From Dactylonectria macrodidyma (taxonomy: Eukaryota > Ascomycota > Sordariomycetes > Hypocreales > Nectriaceae): a DNA stretch of 64,000 nt. Shown one piece after another: positions 1-12,681 of this stretch. The position numbers were made by a program, and so were the translations under genes. The stretch lies in contig JAGMUV010000001.1 of NCBI GenBank assembly GCA_020744425.1, positions 992,001-1,056,000 of the forward strand, given 5' to 3'. How positions within the stretch are numbered: the first letter of the stretch is position 1; each line of letters opens with the position of its first letter. The notes beneath the pieces were generated by a model. It was not told the DNA's origin, did no database searches, and saw only the letters and a list, made by a program, of their open reading frames with translations.

Positions 1-536
1 ACCTGCACCCCAGATTCAGACAATCATTGACGTTGCAGTGCCAGGAACCGTGAAAAGCTGAACCTCAAGCTCTGGTGGAGGAGGAGGCTGGCAGCTCCTG
101 GCTAGCCGTCTCAAGGCCCCTGGAGCAGCGTCCGGCGCGACGGGAAAGCGGGTTTATTTCTAGGTAAGCAAATGCACGATGGCGATCATGGCGTACCCGC
201 AGTTACCACGGCGGACGAGGCGCAGGGATGACGAGGTTCATGCGAAATTTCAACGTTCGCGTTTCCTGTCGTAAGTGTCGACCTGCCATCTACGGGCGGG
301 GTGGGTGCGTGAAGGCCGTTATGGGGCCGGCCGCCTGTATGTAATTAGGTTGGGCTCTTGGGTGCCTCCCGGAGAGCCGGTAGAGACAGTCAGACAGCGA
401 GACTCTGAGTGGCCTGATGAGGGCTAGTGGCACCCTCGCTCTGCGCTGTCCAACGAAAGCCGTTGGAACAACGCATCAACCCACCGAGGTTAGTCGATAA
501 CGACCCGATTTCCGCTGCGTTGTACGGTTGGGGTGT

Positions 537-612
537 GATTTTTCCTCTCTTCTTCACCGTCTTGAGGCAATTCCCGAACTCTTTCTCTCTTTTCTTCTTT
601 CTTTTTTTTCTA
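537..612 (+). promoter_or_regulatory. Polypyrimidine tract in the leader of the first gene
   Basis: A run made almost entirely of C and T lies about 430 bases before the start codon at 1043. Such CT tracts are typical of core promoters and 5' leaders in filamentous fungi. Between it and the start codon there is a small upstream ORF (770-901, 43 codons) that would be in the mRNA if transcription begins near the tract. The transcription start is inferred, not seen. The rest of 1-1042 shows nothing else I can name. Confidence 0.35.
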
Positions 613-1042
613 CGCTCATTCTTGCGCCGAATTCTGAGCGGGAAAAGAGGGTAAGTTGATTGCTTTTGCCTCTCTTTTTTTGTCCACCTTACCCTTGCCA
701 TGTCTCAAACCCGCCCTAGCTCCGGAGCGGTCCCAGTTCCCCCACTCATCCTGGACGGGCCGCCCGGCGATGGCGTCGGGTTTTAATGGTGGCTGGGGAG
801 AAGGCAAAATCGGCCCTCCCCAACCTTCTGGCTTTCCATTTTCGCACCCAGCCTCCCGTCCCGAGAAGCTTCATAGTCCAACCATATCTCAATTCCTCTA
901 GTCCGCGCATCATGCAGCTTCCTCTTGCATTCCATCCCGTGCTATTCATTGGCCAACCGCACTTTTTGTCCTGCTCTTCGTCCTCGTGTCCCGTTGGAGT
1001 GGGTGTCGTCGTTGGGCTGTCGCAGTCCTGCTTTTTAACACA

Positions 1043-3874
1043 ATGAACTTCCAAAACCTCAACTTCAATCATGTGGAGGCTCCCCGTATGTCACGCTAGC
1101 GACGCAGTCATTTTTATTCTGCCGTTTCCTGTTTTCTGCTTGATTTCTTCCTCCTTCACCATCATCACCACACTCGCTACTCTGGTTTTGTTTGTTTTGT
1201 CTTTTTGATTTTCGTCCACATCAACTAATCTCGCCTTCTCTCAGGTCGTGGGCCTCCAACTCTTTCTACTACTGAACCTTCTCACCAAGACGACGACACA
1301 GTTTCTCTCCCAACTCTCCGCCCATACCATGACCTCAGACAGCGTTTAGACCCTTCGCTCTCACCACAGCCCACAGTCGTTCCTCACGCCCCGTCACCTC
1401 CTTCATTATCAGTATCCACAAACGAGATCTACGGCCCCGACCGGAGGTTCCACTTCGGCTCCCCTCCGCCCGCCGCTTTTGCTCCCCCCACCACCCGCTA
1501 TCCTAACGAGAACTCGGTGCGCTTCGACGAGGCGCAAATAGCCATGATTGCCGCCGAAAACGCAGCTCGCATGGCGAACATCAAGGACGAGCTGGCCATC
1601 GCCGCCGGCAAAGTCACCCCGGGAGTTGATGACACACCGTACATCCAGCACGCGCTGGAAGCCTTGACCCGGGGTCGCGGAGGTCCCGCTCCCGTCCACT
1701 TCCCGTCCAGCTCCGATGACTACGACTACTCGGATGAGGAGTACTCCCACGAGGACTACGCGCAACCGCGAAGGCTCCCTGACGACCAATCGTCATTTCC
1801 GAGTTTGTCGCCCCCGGAGCCGGCGTACGTCGAGGATCGCCTGCCAGTCGAGCAAGTTACGCCGACTGAGCGATACGTGCCTGTTGAGCCGATTCAGAGG
1901 ATCGTGTCAGACGAGCCATCGGAGAGATACGTGCAGGATGAGCCTGCTCCACGGTACGTGAGCGGCGAGAGGGGTGTTGATCCCGACTCCAGCCACGAGA
2001 CCATGGTTCATCACGAACCTCCAGTCCGCAGTGACTCTCCTACGCCCTCCTCTCAGTCCATCCCCACACCCACACCCGTTCGCCACGAAGCGCCTCCTAC
2101 CCGCAAGCAACGGAGGCTCAAATCCATCCCCATTCAGCGAGCGCACCCACCGCTCGACTACAAGCCCTCCGTGCTCGGGCTCCCCTCCATGATCGCTCTC
2201 ATGACACTCTGCGTGCTGATGATTGCCGCCCTCATCTTCTCCGGCGTCTACTCCGACTCCGACGCCGGCTTGACCCCGTATCCCGGCAGCATCTACAGCG
2301 GCCAGTACTTCCTGTTCCGCCTGCTGCCCCAGATCCTCTCCGCCCTCATCCTCCTCTATGCTCAGGCCGTCGTCGCCGCGTCGCTCCGCACCCTCCCCTT
2401 CACCGCAATGGCCGACGAGGAGCCCTCGATTCGCTACCTGGCGCTGTTCCGAAAACTCTATCCCACCACCTTCTTGCTGCCCGCCTTGAACGGACCGTGG
2501 CAGTTTCAGCTCTTCAGCGTCGCCACCTGGCTCGCCAACTTCACCATCCCCCTCCAGAGCACCACCTTCACCTGCGTGTTCGAGGACCGCAGGTGGATCT
2601 GGACCGCAGTTCAGGGCGTGGTCTGGACCCTTGTGGCCATCTACATCGTGCTGCTAGTCGCGACGGCCATCTTGATGTCATTCTGGATCAATCGCTGGAC
2701 CGGCCTGCTATGGGATGTCCGCTCCGTCGGCCACCTCGTGCCCCTGCTGAACCAGAGCAACACCACCAGGAGCTACGAAAACGTTGACGTCGTCCAACGG
2801 GGTACTTTGTTCAAGGCCCAGCTGCGCGATCGCCACCTCGATCGACTCGGCTACTGGCAGACGGAAGGCCAGCGGGTCGGGGGCATGTGGTACGGCATCG
2901 GGTCGGTGGCGGACGACGACATGAGGCGCCAGGCGTCGCAGCGCGTCGTCGCCAAGAAGGCCAGCTACAACATCTCCCCAGCCTCCTCCTGTGACGACCT
3001 CGAGGCCGAGGCCCAGTACGTGGCCCACCGCTATCTGCCCTTCGCGCTGCGCGACTTCACCATCATCGGGTCCACCGTCTTTGTGCTGCTGATGGTCGTG
3101 GGCATCTTGGTGGCCTCATTCTTGCCGCAGACCAGGCTGGACCAGGGCTTCTCGCCCCGGCTGACTGCGAGACCAGGCAAGGGAGCCTTCTCAGCCGCCA
3201 ACTTCCTCTACGGGTTCCTCCCGTCCCTCCTCGGCATGGTCATGTTCCTGCTCTTCCAGAGCCTAGACCTGTCGCTACGCGTGCTCCAACCGTGGGCCGA
3301 GCTGTCCAAGCCCTCGGGCTCCATCGCCCAGAAGTCGCTCCTCGCCGATTACGCCGTGTGCCTCCCCTTCCAGGCCACCTGGAGGGCGGCCAAGAACGGC
3401 CACTGGCGGGTCGCCGTGCTGTCTCTGATGGCGGTGCTCTTCGTCTTCATCCCCGTGCTCGCCGGCGGCCTCTTCATGGCCCTGACCACCCTCCGCGGCC
3501 AGGTCAAGATGTTCCCCAACATGCCAGTCTTTGGCGTCCTACTGGCATTCCTGTTCCTCTACCTGGGCTGCCTTGTCCTGATGCTGCCCGGCCGACGCGC
3601 CTTTCGCCTGCCGCACCCCGTCACCTGCCTCGCCGAGCTCATCAGCCTCTGCGCTGCCGATGACACCACTCAGGATAACGCCTTCCGGGGCATCCGCTCC
3701 GTCCAGGACCTCGAGACCCGTCTGGGCCTCGACCGCGCCGACTCCCGCGAGCAGTCCATGTGGTTCTTTGGCGTCTCGACCGGCAGGGACGAGCGTCGCC
3801 TCAGCGTCCGCCCCCTCCAACGATTTACCGAGAAACGAGCTCGATCTACGCGCTCCACTAGATCCATGATATAA
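1043..3874 (+). CDS. DUF3433-domain multi-pass membrane protein
   Basis: Two exons: 1043-1085 and 1245-3874, joined across a 159-nt intron (donor GTATGT, branch ACTAAT, acceptor TCAG). This gives 890 residues, and the frame is kept through the junction. The N-terminal third (about 1-315) is disordered, acidic and proline-rich, with short repeats of the form ERYV-x-x-EP near residues 223-255. From about residue 325 there are roughly seven membrane segments (about 325-350, 365-400, 470-495, 618-645, 665-690, 735-770 and 775-797). The two halves look related: each has a Y/F-FRLLP or YGFLP segment leading into a long hydrophobic helix, as expected for the paired DUF3433 repeats of fungal proteins. 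The function of the family is unknown, and a cell-surface or endomembrane location is inferred. A basic serine/arginine tail ends the protein. The family call rests on recognition, not on a search. Confidence 0.8.
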
Positions 3875-4938
3875 GGTGTCATGTTAATGTTTAGAACGAT
3901 CTCTCATGAGAATGAAGTAATTTTGGCGGGTTTTGTTTTTTGTTTTGTTGTTTTTTCCATGCATCGCCCAACACTGGGACCAGAGCGCGCTTGTCTTGCA
4001 TTGTTATGGCGTTTGGGGCAAGGAAGGAAATCTTGCATAATGTATGAGCAACAACGAGATATGGCCATGTTTTGATTTTTATGATGGTGGGTTTTTTGTA
4101 TGAAGGGATGAACGCTGGAATGCACGTTATTGCCTGAGGCTGGGTTAGCTCAGGAAAGAAAAGTTGAGGCGCGCTATGTCTGTATGTATATTTAGGAATC
4201 AATGAAGGGAGAGAGAGTCAACATCTCATACATGAAGACATTACCACACGGACGGAGAAGTGATCCCACATTATTCTTAGTAGTCCTTGGCACAACAGCC
4301 CATCTTACGATGACAGACATTTCAGTCAGAAACAAAGTAAATTTGTGTAAGACGTTGTCGAGTAGCTATCAACAAACAATCCAAGCATGCAAATGCTGGT
4401 CGTGTCTCGGCTATCTCGCCACCAATGTTGTCGCCTCCCTGATCAACACCCCCCTACCTACTCTACCTACCTATCTCCAGTACACTCTCCTCCCACCTAC
4501 CTACCCACGCATTTCATAAGCCCAGGAATGGACCTTGAGGTCCCAACCTTCTCGTCCTTTCCAAAGCCCCCTCCCCCTCTTCCGCATACCCCTCTGCTAG
4601 ATTTGATTGGCCAATGGCCACTCCCCTCGTTCTCTTGATTCGGTCGTTGTTCTTCATATCGTGGCCTATGATGTCGTGCGTCGTTTGAAACAAGACAAAC
4701 ATACCGGCGGCCTAATAGCCGCATGAACACAACCCCCCCAGATCCGAAACTCCATGCTGTTTTGCTGGTGTTGGTCTCGGTACTTGTACAGGTGTCGTAG
4801 TAACGGTTGTAATCGATTGGGCCGTGGCGTAGTATTTATGTGAATAAAGCAAACCCGAAGGCAAGAAATGAATCATGAAATATCGCTAGTCGTTGAGACA
4901 AAGTAGTTGGATGCGTTTGACGTAAAATGAAAAAGCCG
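3875..4938. other. Convergent intergenic region with a CCTA microsatellite
   Basis: This is the space between the stops of two convergent genes, and it should hold both 3' untranslated regions. A degenerate CCTA/CTAC microsatellite lies at about 4446-4507. No supported gene is seen; the open frames here are short and lack a convincing start or splice structure. Confidence 0.5.
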
Positions 4939-6210
4939 TTATCTGCTGCGTCGCCCGAGCATCCGTCCAATCACGTCACCGCCTGGTCGCTTGCGACCCG
5001 GGGCTTCGCTCTTGGATAGACGATCCGGGCGGTCACGGCTGGGTGAGGAAGGGGCTGTGCTAGCATTGCTGCGCCGGTGACGGTGACCTGCATCAGAGCT
5101 CTTGAGCGAGCGACGGCCGTCACTGCTCCCACGCCTGTGGAAGCGGAAGAAAGACAGGCCGTGAGATACTGTTTCCGAGTCCGAGTCGTCGTACTCGAAC
5201 ACAGACAGCAGTTTTGGCTCTGGGTCAGATCCCTGTCGCATCGACCGGAGACAGGGGACTGATTTCTTGGGGGCCATGACTTGGCTGGCCGGTCGTGAGT
5301 CTGGGATAGCTAGGTTTGTGGCAGATTGGCTGGCCGTCGAATAGATGGAGAGCCGCTTTTCCAGAGATGAAGTAGATCGACTTGCTAGCAGTGTAGGGCG
5401 ATGGTCACTTGGTGTGACTGGACGGGAGAAGTTTCCTGGGTAAAAGTCTGGTGAGGTTGCAAAGTGTGCCAAGTCCGGGGAGCTTTGTTGCGACGAGGGC
5501 TGGGCAATCTCAATTTCAGTGCATCTAATGGCACCCTCCTGTGGCTGCTCATCGACATCATTTTGAGCACGTTCAACGACTTCCTCGTCAAGTGGTTCAA
5601 TGATCTCCACTCGTGTGGGCATGAAGTGCGGTTGCGGTGTCTCAATAACAAGAGCCTTTTCGTCAGGATGGGGAGGTCGCTGCGGTTTCTGCATGGGTCT
5701 GGAGCACTGCCAGGACGGAGCAATCGATGAAGTCCGGGGAGGCAATGGAATCAGCTTGGGGAAGGGCGAGTACGTCGCCATCGTCTTGCGGCCCCGAGGC
5801 CCAGGGCCTTCAGGGAGAGGCCATGCTGGGATCCGACGGTCTTCCAGTCCCAGGTTTCTGCGCTGTTGAGGCGAGGGGATCAAGGCTGGGTATTGCTTTC
5901 GAGGTAGGAGCTCCAGCTCAAGGTTCTTGCTCTCCGTACCGGGCTTCCAGAACGAATCCCAAAGTTCTGTGGCGTGGGTGTGATACTGGTAGTCGTCATC
6001 CAGTGACACCTCGGAGTCCGTCCGGTCGTCAATCAAACCAGGATCAGACCCGTCGGATCCGAGCGACGCCCTGTTGCTGAAGTGATTAGAGGTCCGGCTA
6101 TGACTCTGTCCATTGTGTGAACGCCGGTCAGGCTGTGGATACGAATAGTTTGCGACAGGATAGTATTTCGAAACGAGCTTGAGGTCGGCGAGTTTGCTAG
6201 AGCGCTCCAT
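4939..6210 (-). CDS. Hypothetical disordered protein, 423 residues
   Basis: This is an uninterrupted ORF from ATG at 6210 to TAA at 4939. I do not recognise a family. The protein is rich in Ser, Pro, Arg and Asp, with no membrane segment. It has a short ordered-looking stretch near residues 75-105 with the motif ELWDSFWKP. An acidic patch (EYDDSDSE) lies in the C-terminal quarter. It ends in a strongly basic Ser/Arg/His-rich tail (HRHRRS, SRDRPDR, GRKRPGG, GRRSR). Such proteins in filamentous ascomycetes are usually lineage-conserved and phosphorylated, and a nuclear or cortical role would be a guess. The length, the clean start and the low-complexity but protein-like composition make it a real gene. 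An extra upstream exon cannot be excluded. Confidence 0.7.
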   Translation of the reverse strand: MERSSKLADLKLVSKYYPVANYSYPQPDRRSHNGQSHSRTSNHFSNRASLGSDGSDPGLIDDRTDSEVSLDDDYQYHTHATELWDSFWKPGTESKNLELELLPRKQYPALIPSPQQRRNLGLEDRRIPAWPLPEGPGPRGRKTMATYSPFPKLIPLPPRTSSIAPSWQCSRPMQKPQRPPHPDEKALVIETPQPHFMPTRVEIIEPLDEEVVERAQNDVDEQPQEGAIRCTEIEIAQPSSQQSSPDLAHFATSPDFYPGNFSRPVTPSDHRPTLLASRSTSSLEKRLSIYSTASQSATNLAIPDSRPASQVMAPKKSVPCLRSMRQGSDPEPKLLSVFEYDDSDSETVSHGLSFFRFHRRGSSDGRRSLKSSDAGHRHRRSNASTAPSSPSRDRPDRLSKSEAPGRKRPGGDVIGRMLGRRSR

Positions 6211-8209
6211 GGTGGACCGTCAGTGTGCAGCATGAGATTAACTTGCAACAAGAAACCCGGTGTTGAAGGGATCGATTCAGGGATACGACGGTATGATATA
6301 ACAATATGGGCAGACGGAGCTGTCAACTTTGTTGTGAGACAATGACACGGGACTCGGCAGTACGGGCAGAGTTGGATCTGTTTGATCAGACACTGCCCCC
6401 CTTGAGCTGGAGGGGCATTCCTGTATGGAGGGGCCACTAGTCCCGTCCATCCCTCCCGACAGTCTTGCAGGTATGTCGCGTATCCTCCCAAAAGACCTGG
6501 CTTGTGCGGTTGGTATGCAGATGTGTTGTGGCCTTGACATGGCCCTTGCATCCTGCTGGTGGGCGAGGCAAGGCAGCTCCAGAGCTTGTGCATGATGCAG
6601 GTAGATGTCCGAGCACTGCACTTGCTAAGCTCTCACTTGCTTGCTTAGCTTGTTTGACAGCTTCTTCCAGGTCCTTAGACATGCAGCCAGTGGCCGAGGT
6701 GACAAAAAGAAGAAAGGTGAGGGGGGTTCAGATAAAGCACTAAGCGTAGGGAGAGAGCAACGGAAGGGTACTATCCAAACAAGACGGCAGAGACAAGGGG
6801 CGTTTCAGCGGAGATACTAGCAGGGACAATGTAGGAAACATTCTGAGAGGTGACCATATACTTGGCTCGCAGCAGTAAACAACTCACCTCCAAGACATGT
6901 TGGCATGGTCTGCTTGCTTTGAGATGAGCTTGCGAGACTGTCTCCATGCACACGAGCCCGCAACTGAGCTGGTCAGACTCATTAGCGTGCTTGTGGTCCT
7001 TTGACAGCGTATCAACAGGATATTCTCATCGAATGTGATGCGCACGATTCCCCATCGATCTGACCCACAGCTTTAGGTCAAGAGACACAGAACGGGTGAT
7101 GGCACACATGTCTGGGGAATGGAACCAAGCCAGGCAGTGATCAGCGAGAGGTTGGGAAAACACTGCCGATGATGAACAGGCTAGTCCAGGTGTCCCCGAG
7201 ACCGTCTCCTCGGGAGGGGTTGGTTGTTTTGCTGGAGTCAGCCCGTGACACGGCTACGTCATGTCGATGGCAATTCTGCTTGTGATCCGGTCGGGTGGAC
7301 GCTGCTCATGGCTGTCATATTGGCACTCTTCAGCTTGCTCCAACTCGGAGATGCTCGGCCGTCTAGGCCCAGGTCGAGGCTCCTGCTGGTGTCCTGAATG
7401 GGTCCTGTCGGGTCCGCTTGGCGTTGCGGCGGCGTACCCGACGCTTTCCCTCCTTGCCTGCTATATCAGCCGAAGGAGAGACCTGCGTGGCTCCTAGGTG
7501 GAGGTGTGAGACAGTTGTGTTGTTGATGGGCGAGAACAACAGTTGCTCCAGGCGAAAGCCTCCTAATAACAAACTGTGTTGTCTGCCCGTGGCAACGGGC
7601 TTGTGAATGATCAACTTTGTTGTGTCATCGATGAGGCAACTACACTCAGATTCCAGCGCGCCTGGCCAATTAGTTGCATTGGGAGGCTCCAGTCAAAACA
7701 TGCCGATGGAGGCGATTATGAGGTGATGAAGCGGGTTTGTATTGGGTGAAGGCGCGGCCTGATGAGGGACGTCAGAGCTGAGGTGTCTGCTTACCTCACC
7801 AGTGGCTTTCATGGTTAATACATAGCAAAATGGAACTATGCGGAATAGACCGTGCGGAAGACTCGCTGAGCGGAGTGGCAAGAGTGGGTAATACCGCTAG
7901 CGTTGTAGCTAATAGGGACTCGATCAGAGCAACTGCTACTAGCTCACACGCCATCGCGCGCTCCTTGCATTTGACATGCTCGAATTGTCACATATCACTT
8001 CTGACAATCCTCCCATCCCGCCCATCGGCTTCGTCCAGTTCTCTCACTCCTTGTTTCTCCCTGTGTCTCTCCCTCTATCTCAGGCCCGCTCTCTTCGCGT
8101 ATCCCTCCATCCATGTCTCCTCTCTCGCATACTGCATTGCCCGCAACGCGAGAATAGGGAGCCCAATCTCTAGTTGAACGCGTGTCTGAATTCTCCTTGC
8201 CTGCGCGGC

Positions 8210-8476
8210 ATGCGTCTCTCCCTGCTTCTGTGCTCGGTTCCTGTTCTCGCAGGAGCCAGCGCCGAAGCTGCGGCACCGGGATCCGCATCGCAGTACAGTG
8301 CTAGATCCCCTTGATCGCCTCTGCCACGGGTCGTGCTGCATGCCTTGCCGATCATGGTGAGTGCCGGCCAGGGAGCGGGGGCTTTTGAGACTCTGGGAAC
8401 CGCAGCATTCGGAGGCTTTGTCGACATCAGCTCAAACCTCATCGGCCACACCATACGCTCGAAGTCCGGAGGCTAG
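8210..8476 (+). pseudogene. Possible small secreted protein ORF broken by in-frame TGA
   Basis: From ATG at 8210 the frame encodes MRLSLLLCSVPVLAGASA, which has all the marks of a signal peptide: a basic N-terminus, a Leu-rich core and an AGASA cleavage site. The frame meets TGA at 8312-8314 and then stays open to TAG at 8474-8476, for 88 sense-plus-nonsense codons in all. The second part is Gly/Ala-rich and ends SKSGG. A spliced reading is possible: donor GTGCTA at 8298 and acceptor CGCAG ending at 8405 remove the TGA and keep the frame, giving a peptide of about 52 residues. That donor is poor. The ORF could equally be a decayed gene or a chance frame. Confidence 0.2.
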
Positions 8477-10794
8477 ATAGGTATGCAGGAGGGAGGTTAG
8501 GTAGCACTAATCAATCTGACGATGCGCCGACGGCATAGCATCATGGATAGCAGTGGCCATGTTGTGCCAAGATGCAAGCATGGCCTAAGATCGATTGATG
8601 CCTTAGTCCCCTGCAGAGATTCTGCCCTGATGCGCCCTACGGGCCATATCCTGTGGCCCGCGGAAGTGTTGTTATCGATTCTATTGGAGCATTGCTCTTT
8701 AGTAAGCGAGCTCTTTAACAGGTCATAGGCATCAAGATGAACCAGTCAAAGCAACACTGAATCAAGTGCCAGCTCAGGCTGAAGCGCTCAACAGTTTTAC
8801 TTCTGATGCCAGCTGTCTGCCAAATCCTTTTGTTTGAGTTTATGTAAAGCGCTGAAGCTATCCCGATGGTCAGGGCAGGAACCATCCCTTTTTGATGCAG
8901 CCGTTGGTCGCTATTCGAACCCAGATGTTTCGGATGTGGGATATTGGATAACACCGTGACGGTGACGGATAGGAACAACACAGGCCCTACGCGACGTGAG
9001 GGGTGAGACCGACGGACTCGCCCTTAAACAATACGTCGAGACTATTGTTATCGTCTGCGACATTCTTTGGATTGCACGTAGTTGAGGCAGGGAGAGTCTT
9101 GACATGAGCTCCAGGTTGCAACTCAGCTTACCCTATACTCGAATGGGAGAACTCAGGGCTGGCAAGCATGTCGATGACTTTTCTGACTTTCATCTTTGAC
9201 ATACTGAAGTCCGAAGGCCTATGAGTGCCCCGGTGACGAAATACCGGTTGCTTGACGAGGAGCGAGTCGGTTGTGTCCGGCTAAACGAAGAGGGCCGTCT
9301 TGACATTGTTGATCCACCAATAAACAATGTTCATGTTGGCTCGTTTGATGCCCACGATCGCTTCAGAAGAAAAGGCCAACGCAAATTGTTAAAGCCGTTC
9401 ACTACACATAGGTACGTTCCCAGTTGAATTAGGTTACGGGGTAGACTATCACTCCTACCGATATATTGACAGCTCGCGTCGTCGATCTTGACGCACGTAG
9501 AGTATTGATATCGGGACCCAGCGTGAACTAGCATTAGTAGTTTGACCACGAAGATGTGTCCTGGAGATTCCTTAGTTCCCATTTACGCGCATAATGCAGG
9601 TGGTCACGACTTGAAGAATGCTACGCTGAGGGTCTTCAAAGGCTCGGTCTTCGCCGATGGAACGGCCAGATTTTGTCATCACGGTGAGTCGCGACTTGGT
9701 CTTAGCTTGTCTACCCAAATTGCGTTCCACGAAGCAGGCTCGTCTGGATGAAATCAGTCGTCCATTATTGGGCTGGCAAACCCATTAATTACAACTACAT
9801 ACGAGAGACCTCAACAGGCGATTGTGTGGGCAGTGGAGAAGTGTAGAAAATGAACAGGGCGTCAACCTTGACAATCCGGCCATTCTCCTCAGACGATCTC
9901 ACGTGTTATGCGAGATGCACGCGGGGCGACGACTGGGGTAGGCCTGTTCTAGAGAACAGGGCCGTCAGTATCCGGAAATCGAACGAGACGAATAAGAGAA
10001 TGATGGAAAAACGAGGTTTGAAAGACATGGGGATTCAAACGTCGAATCCCTAATCCCTGGGGCTCCCAGCGATGGTGGTGTGGTGAGGCTAGGAAGCCTC
10101 TCATCCTATCTTCCACCCCACCTTGAACGTGGGAGACCGGGGATGGATTGGCTGCAGCAAGTCCGTGGGATGTGCAGTGGATGGTCCATGGGTCAGGGCC
10201 GGGGCCGAGCCGTGGTTCCCGTCTTGCTCCAGGCTTCGTTTTTGGTTGGTGTGGCTGGCTGGTGGCCGCGACGCGATTTCCGTGCTAGCCATGTAAGGCA
10301 CAGCTGGACGGGTAGCTCTTTTTTGCTTTGCAAGTCGCCTGGCCACCCACTTAACCACTGATTTAACGACTGTAGGTTGCGTTGTGCTTTGGACGAGATG
10401 GAACATATAGGCGCCGTCGGCGCGTGGTGATGTCAATGAGAGCTCATCAAGGAATCAAGGATGTGAAATGCCGAGGTTGAGTCGACAATGAGGGCACCTC
10501 ATCTGCAGACTGAGATTGGCCTTGGTTTGGCATCGGGCAAAAAAGCACTCGACGCGACACCAGCTTCGTGCCCAGTCGCGCCATGACGCAGCTTCCCATC
10601 CTAGACCCGTCCCAGGCCTAATTTGCTCAACTCAACCAGCCGCTCGGTGCTGTGTCCCTGTTTTGCGCCAGGGTTCCCAGGGGCAGACGAGGGGGGCTAG
10701 GCGAGGGCCAGGATTGGGGACAAGATCCGGTGCCTGGGGGACGAGGCGCAGGCGACGGCGAGCGAGATGTTCATCGACCTTGGTGCTGGATGTA

Positions 10795-10824
10795 GGTGGA
10801 TGGAGGTGGATGGAGGTGGATGGA
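10795..10824. repeat. Minisatellite, three perfect 10-bp units
   Basis: Three tandem copies of GGTGGATGGA lie in the gene-poor region. No function is apparent. Confidence 0.7.
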
Positions 10825-12681
10825 GGCCGTCATGGGCTGGGTGCCAGTGTGCCAATGGCGCTGTTCGCCTCGTCCAGCTGGTGTGGCCAACCCTGTCATG
10901 TCTCACTGGACCCTGTCGCCCCCGTCCTCATTGCCCTCCCACTGTGCCACGTTCCTGTCCACGGCTAACCTTGCTGGGAGCATTGGACAGGGGAAAGGGT
11001 AATTAAAGACAAGGACACGCGGGACGTCGTCGCATTTAAAGGAGGACAGCAGGCCGTGGTAGGAGCTTCCAGTCAACTGTGTGATGTGGTGATTTGGCGT
11101 CGATGAGAGCGGAGAGCGGGAGAGAGTCAGGGCCGCAGCTTGCCCACGCGGGAAGCTCGTGGGACGATTGGGGTTGGTGCGGCCGAGGGGCCGTTTCGCG
11201 GGAGGGAGCGCAACGCCAACGGCAAGATTATGCGTCGTGTTTACATGCAGCAAAGCCTCGTGAGAGTTTATGAAGCACAACAGTAGCATCTTACGTATCC
11301 AGTTTGTGAGGGCCCAGCGTCATAATTAGTAGGTAGATCCGTATACACACTCCAAGAGCTGCCTCTGCGTTACTGCGATCAGTCAGGGACGGGCCAAATG
11401 CAAGGCAATCGTCCCGAGACATGCTTGCGACGGGGTGCAGTTAGGCCGTTTCGGCGGGACTCCATTGGAAGGCAATCTTGATGCCGCCGTCGCTTACCGT
11501 CTCTGATTGTACGGAACAGATGCAATGAGGGACGAGCTGAGAAGAAGCAATTCAAGACGGCAGCATAGATGAGGGTAGAGAAAGTACGAAGCTAGCTCTA
11601 GCCCCTGGTAGCCGACAATGTGAAGAGGGGACAGGAGAGAAGCGAGAAACCGAAGACGAGAAGCTCACCCGAGTGGAGGTGTTTCGTGCCAGGACTGTCG
11701 AGGAAAAGCCAAATCGGCCGTACTAATGATGTAGTCTGCTTGTGACTTGCCTGCTGGCCAAGATGGAGCTAATTAGTGCCCGGCTCGTCATGGATGCCCC
11801 CAGTCCAGGTGTTTGGTGGCAGGAGTTGGTGGTGTTCTGCCCTGGCTCGGCCCTTGTTGAAGTGCTACTGTACGTGCGAGGTATGAACGGAGCATCCATT
11901 AACCTGCTTGTGCTTGTACTTGTGCTTGTACAGACCATCGATCATCCAGTCAATCCCTTGCCCTCCCTGTAAGCGCATCGCATCAGTCATCAGGTCCGAT
12001 CGCCCGTCCCATCCCATCGAGGCAGGTGTGTTGGCGTCTGTGGGTTTCGCGGCGCGTGGGATGTGTGCGCCCCTTTGGACGTCGAAACCTCTTCCCTCCA
12101 CCTACATCCTCTCCCACAAAGCTTGACGACGCGCGCAAGACGCTGATAACTCGAACCGGGCTCAAGAGTTACAGCTGCGCCATTCGGCTGTGAGCATGGT
12201 GGTCATTGTGTCGCCTTTGTCCTGATCGCGCCGTTACTTGTCTGCAGCTTCCAATGCGCGCATGACCGAGTCGCGAGGACTGCCATTGTCTTGCGCCAGC
12301 TGTTGAATCGACGAGTCGGTTGAGACTTCTACACCGAGGACGAGGCATACCAGATTCCCAGGCGCGCGCACATACGTACACTCACACAAAATCACCTTCG
12401 TCATTGGACGTTCATCAGTCGCCATTGTCGTTGGGCAGCTGCAACAGGAGCAGCAGTGTCTGCCCATCCAACTCATCCATCTACCCAACCCGCCCAAACG
12501 TCAGCAGCCACCAAGAAGGCGACCCTAGGAAGAGGGAGACCATCTTGTCAGGTCAGCCAGCCCGAACAAATCAGTTCGGCGCTTTTGGGTTCCGATTCTC
12601 GGTGGTTTCCGCTGGAAAGAGAGCTCGGCAGTGGGCCTTACTTACGCGCGCCTAGCCCAGGTGCTCGCTCCATGCTGTATG

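Larger units (their letters stand above)
6211..12681. other. Gene-poor region of about 6.5 kb
   Basis: No conserved protein can be assembled here on either strand; open frames are under about 115 codons and do not join across plausible introns. It includes the doubtful signal-peptide ORF at 8210-8476, annotated separately, and a small three-unit minisatellite at 10795-10824. It may hold long promoters, non-coding RNAs or decayed repeats, but I see no positive evidence for any of these. Confidence 0.4.

Noticed and set aside
8312..8314. In-frame TGA read as selenocysteine
   Set aside because: Ascomycete fungi lack the selenocysteine insertion machinery, and no SECIS-like structure is evident.
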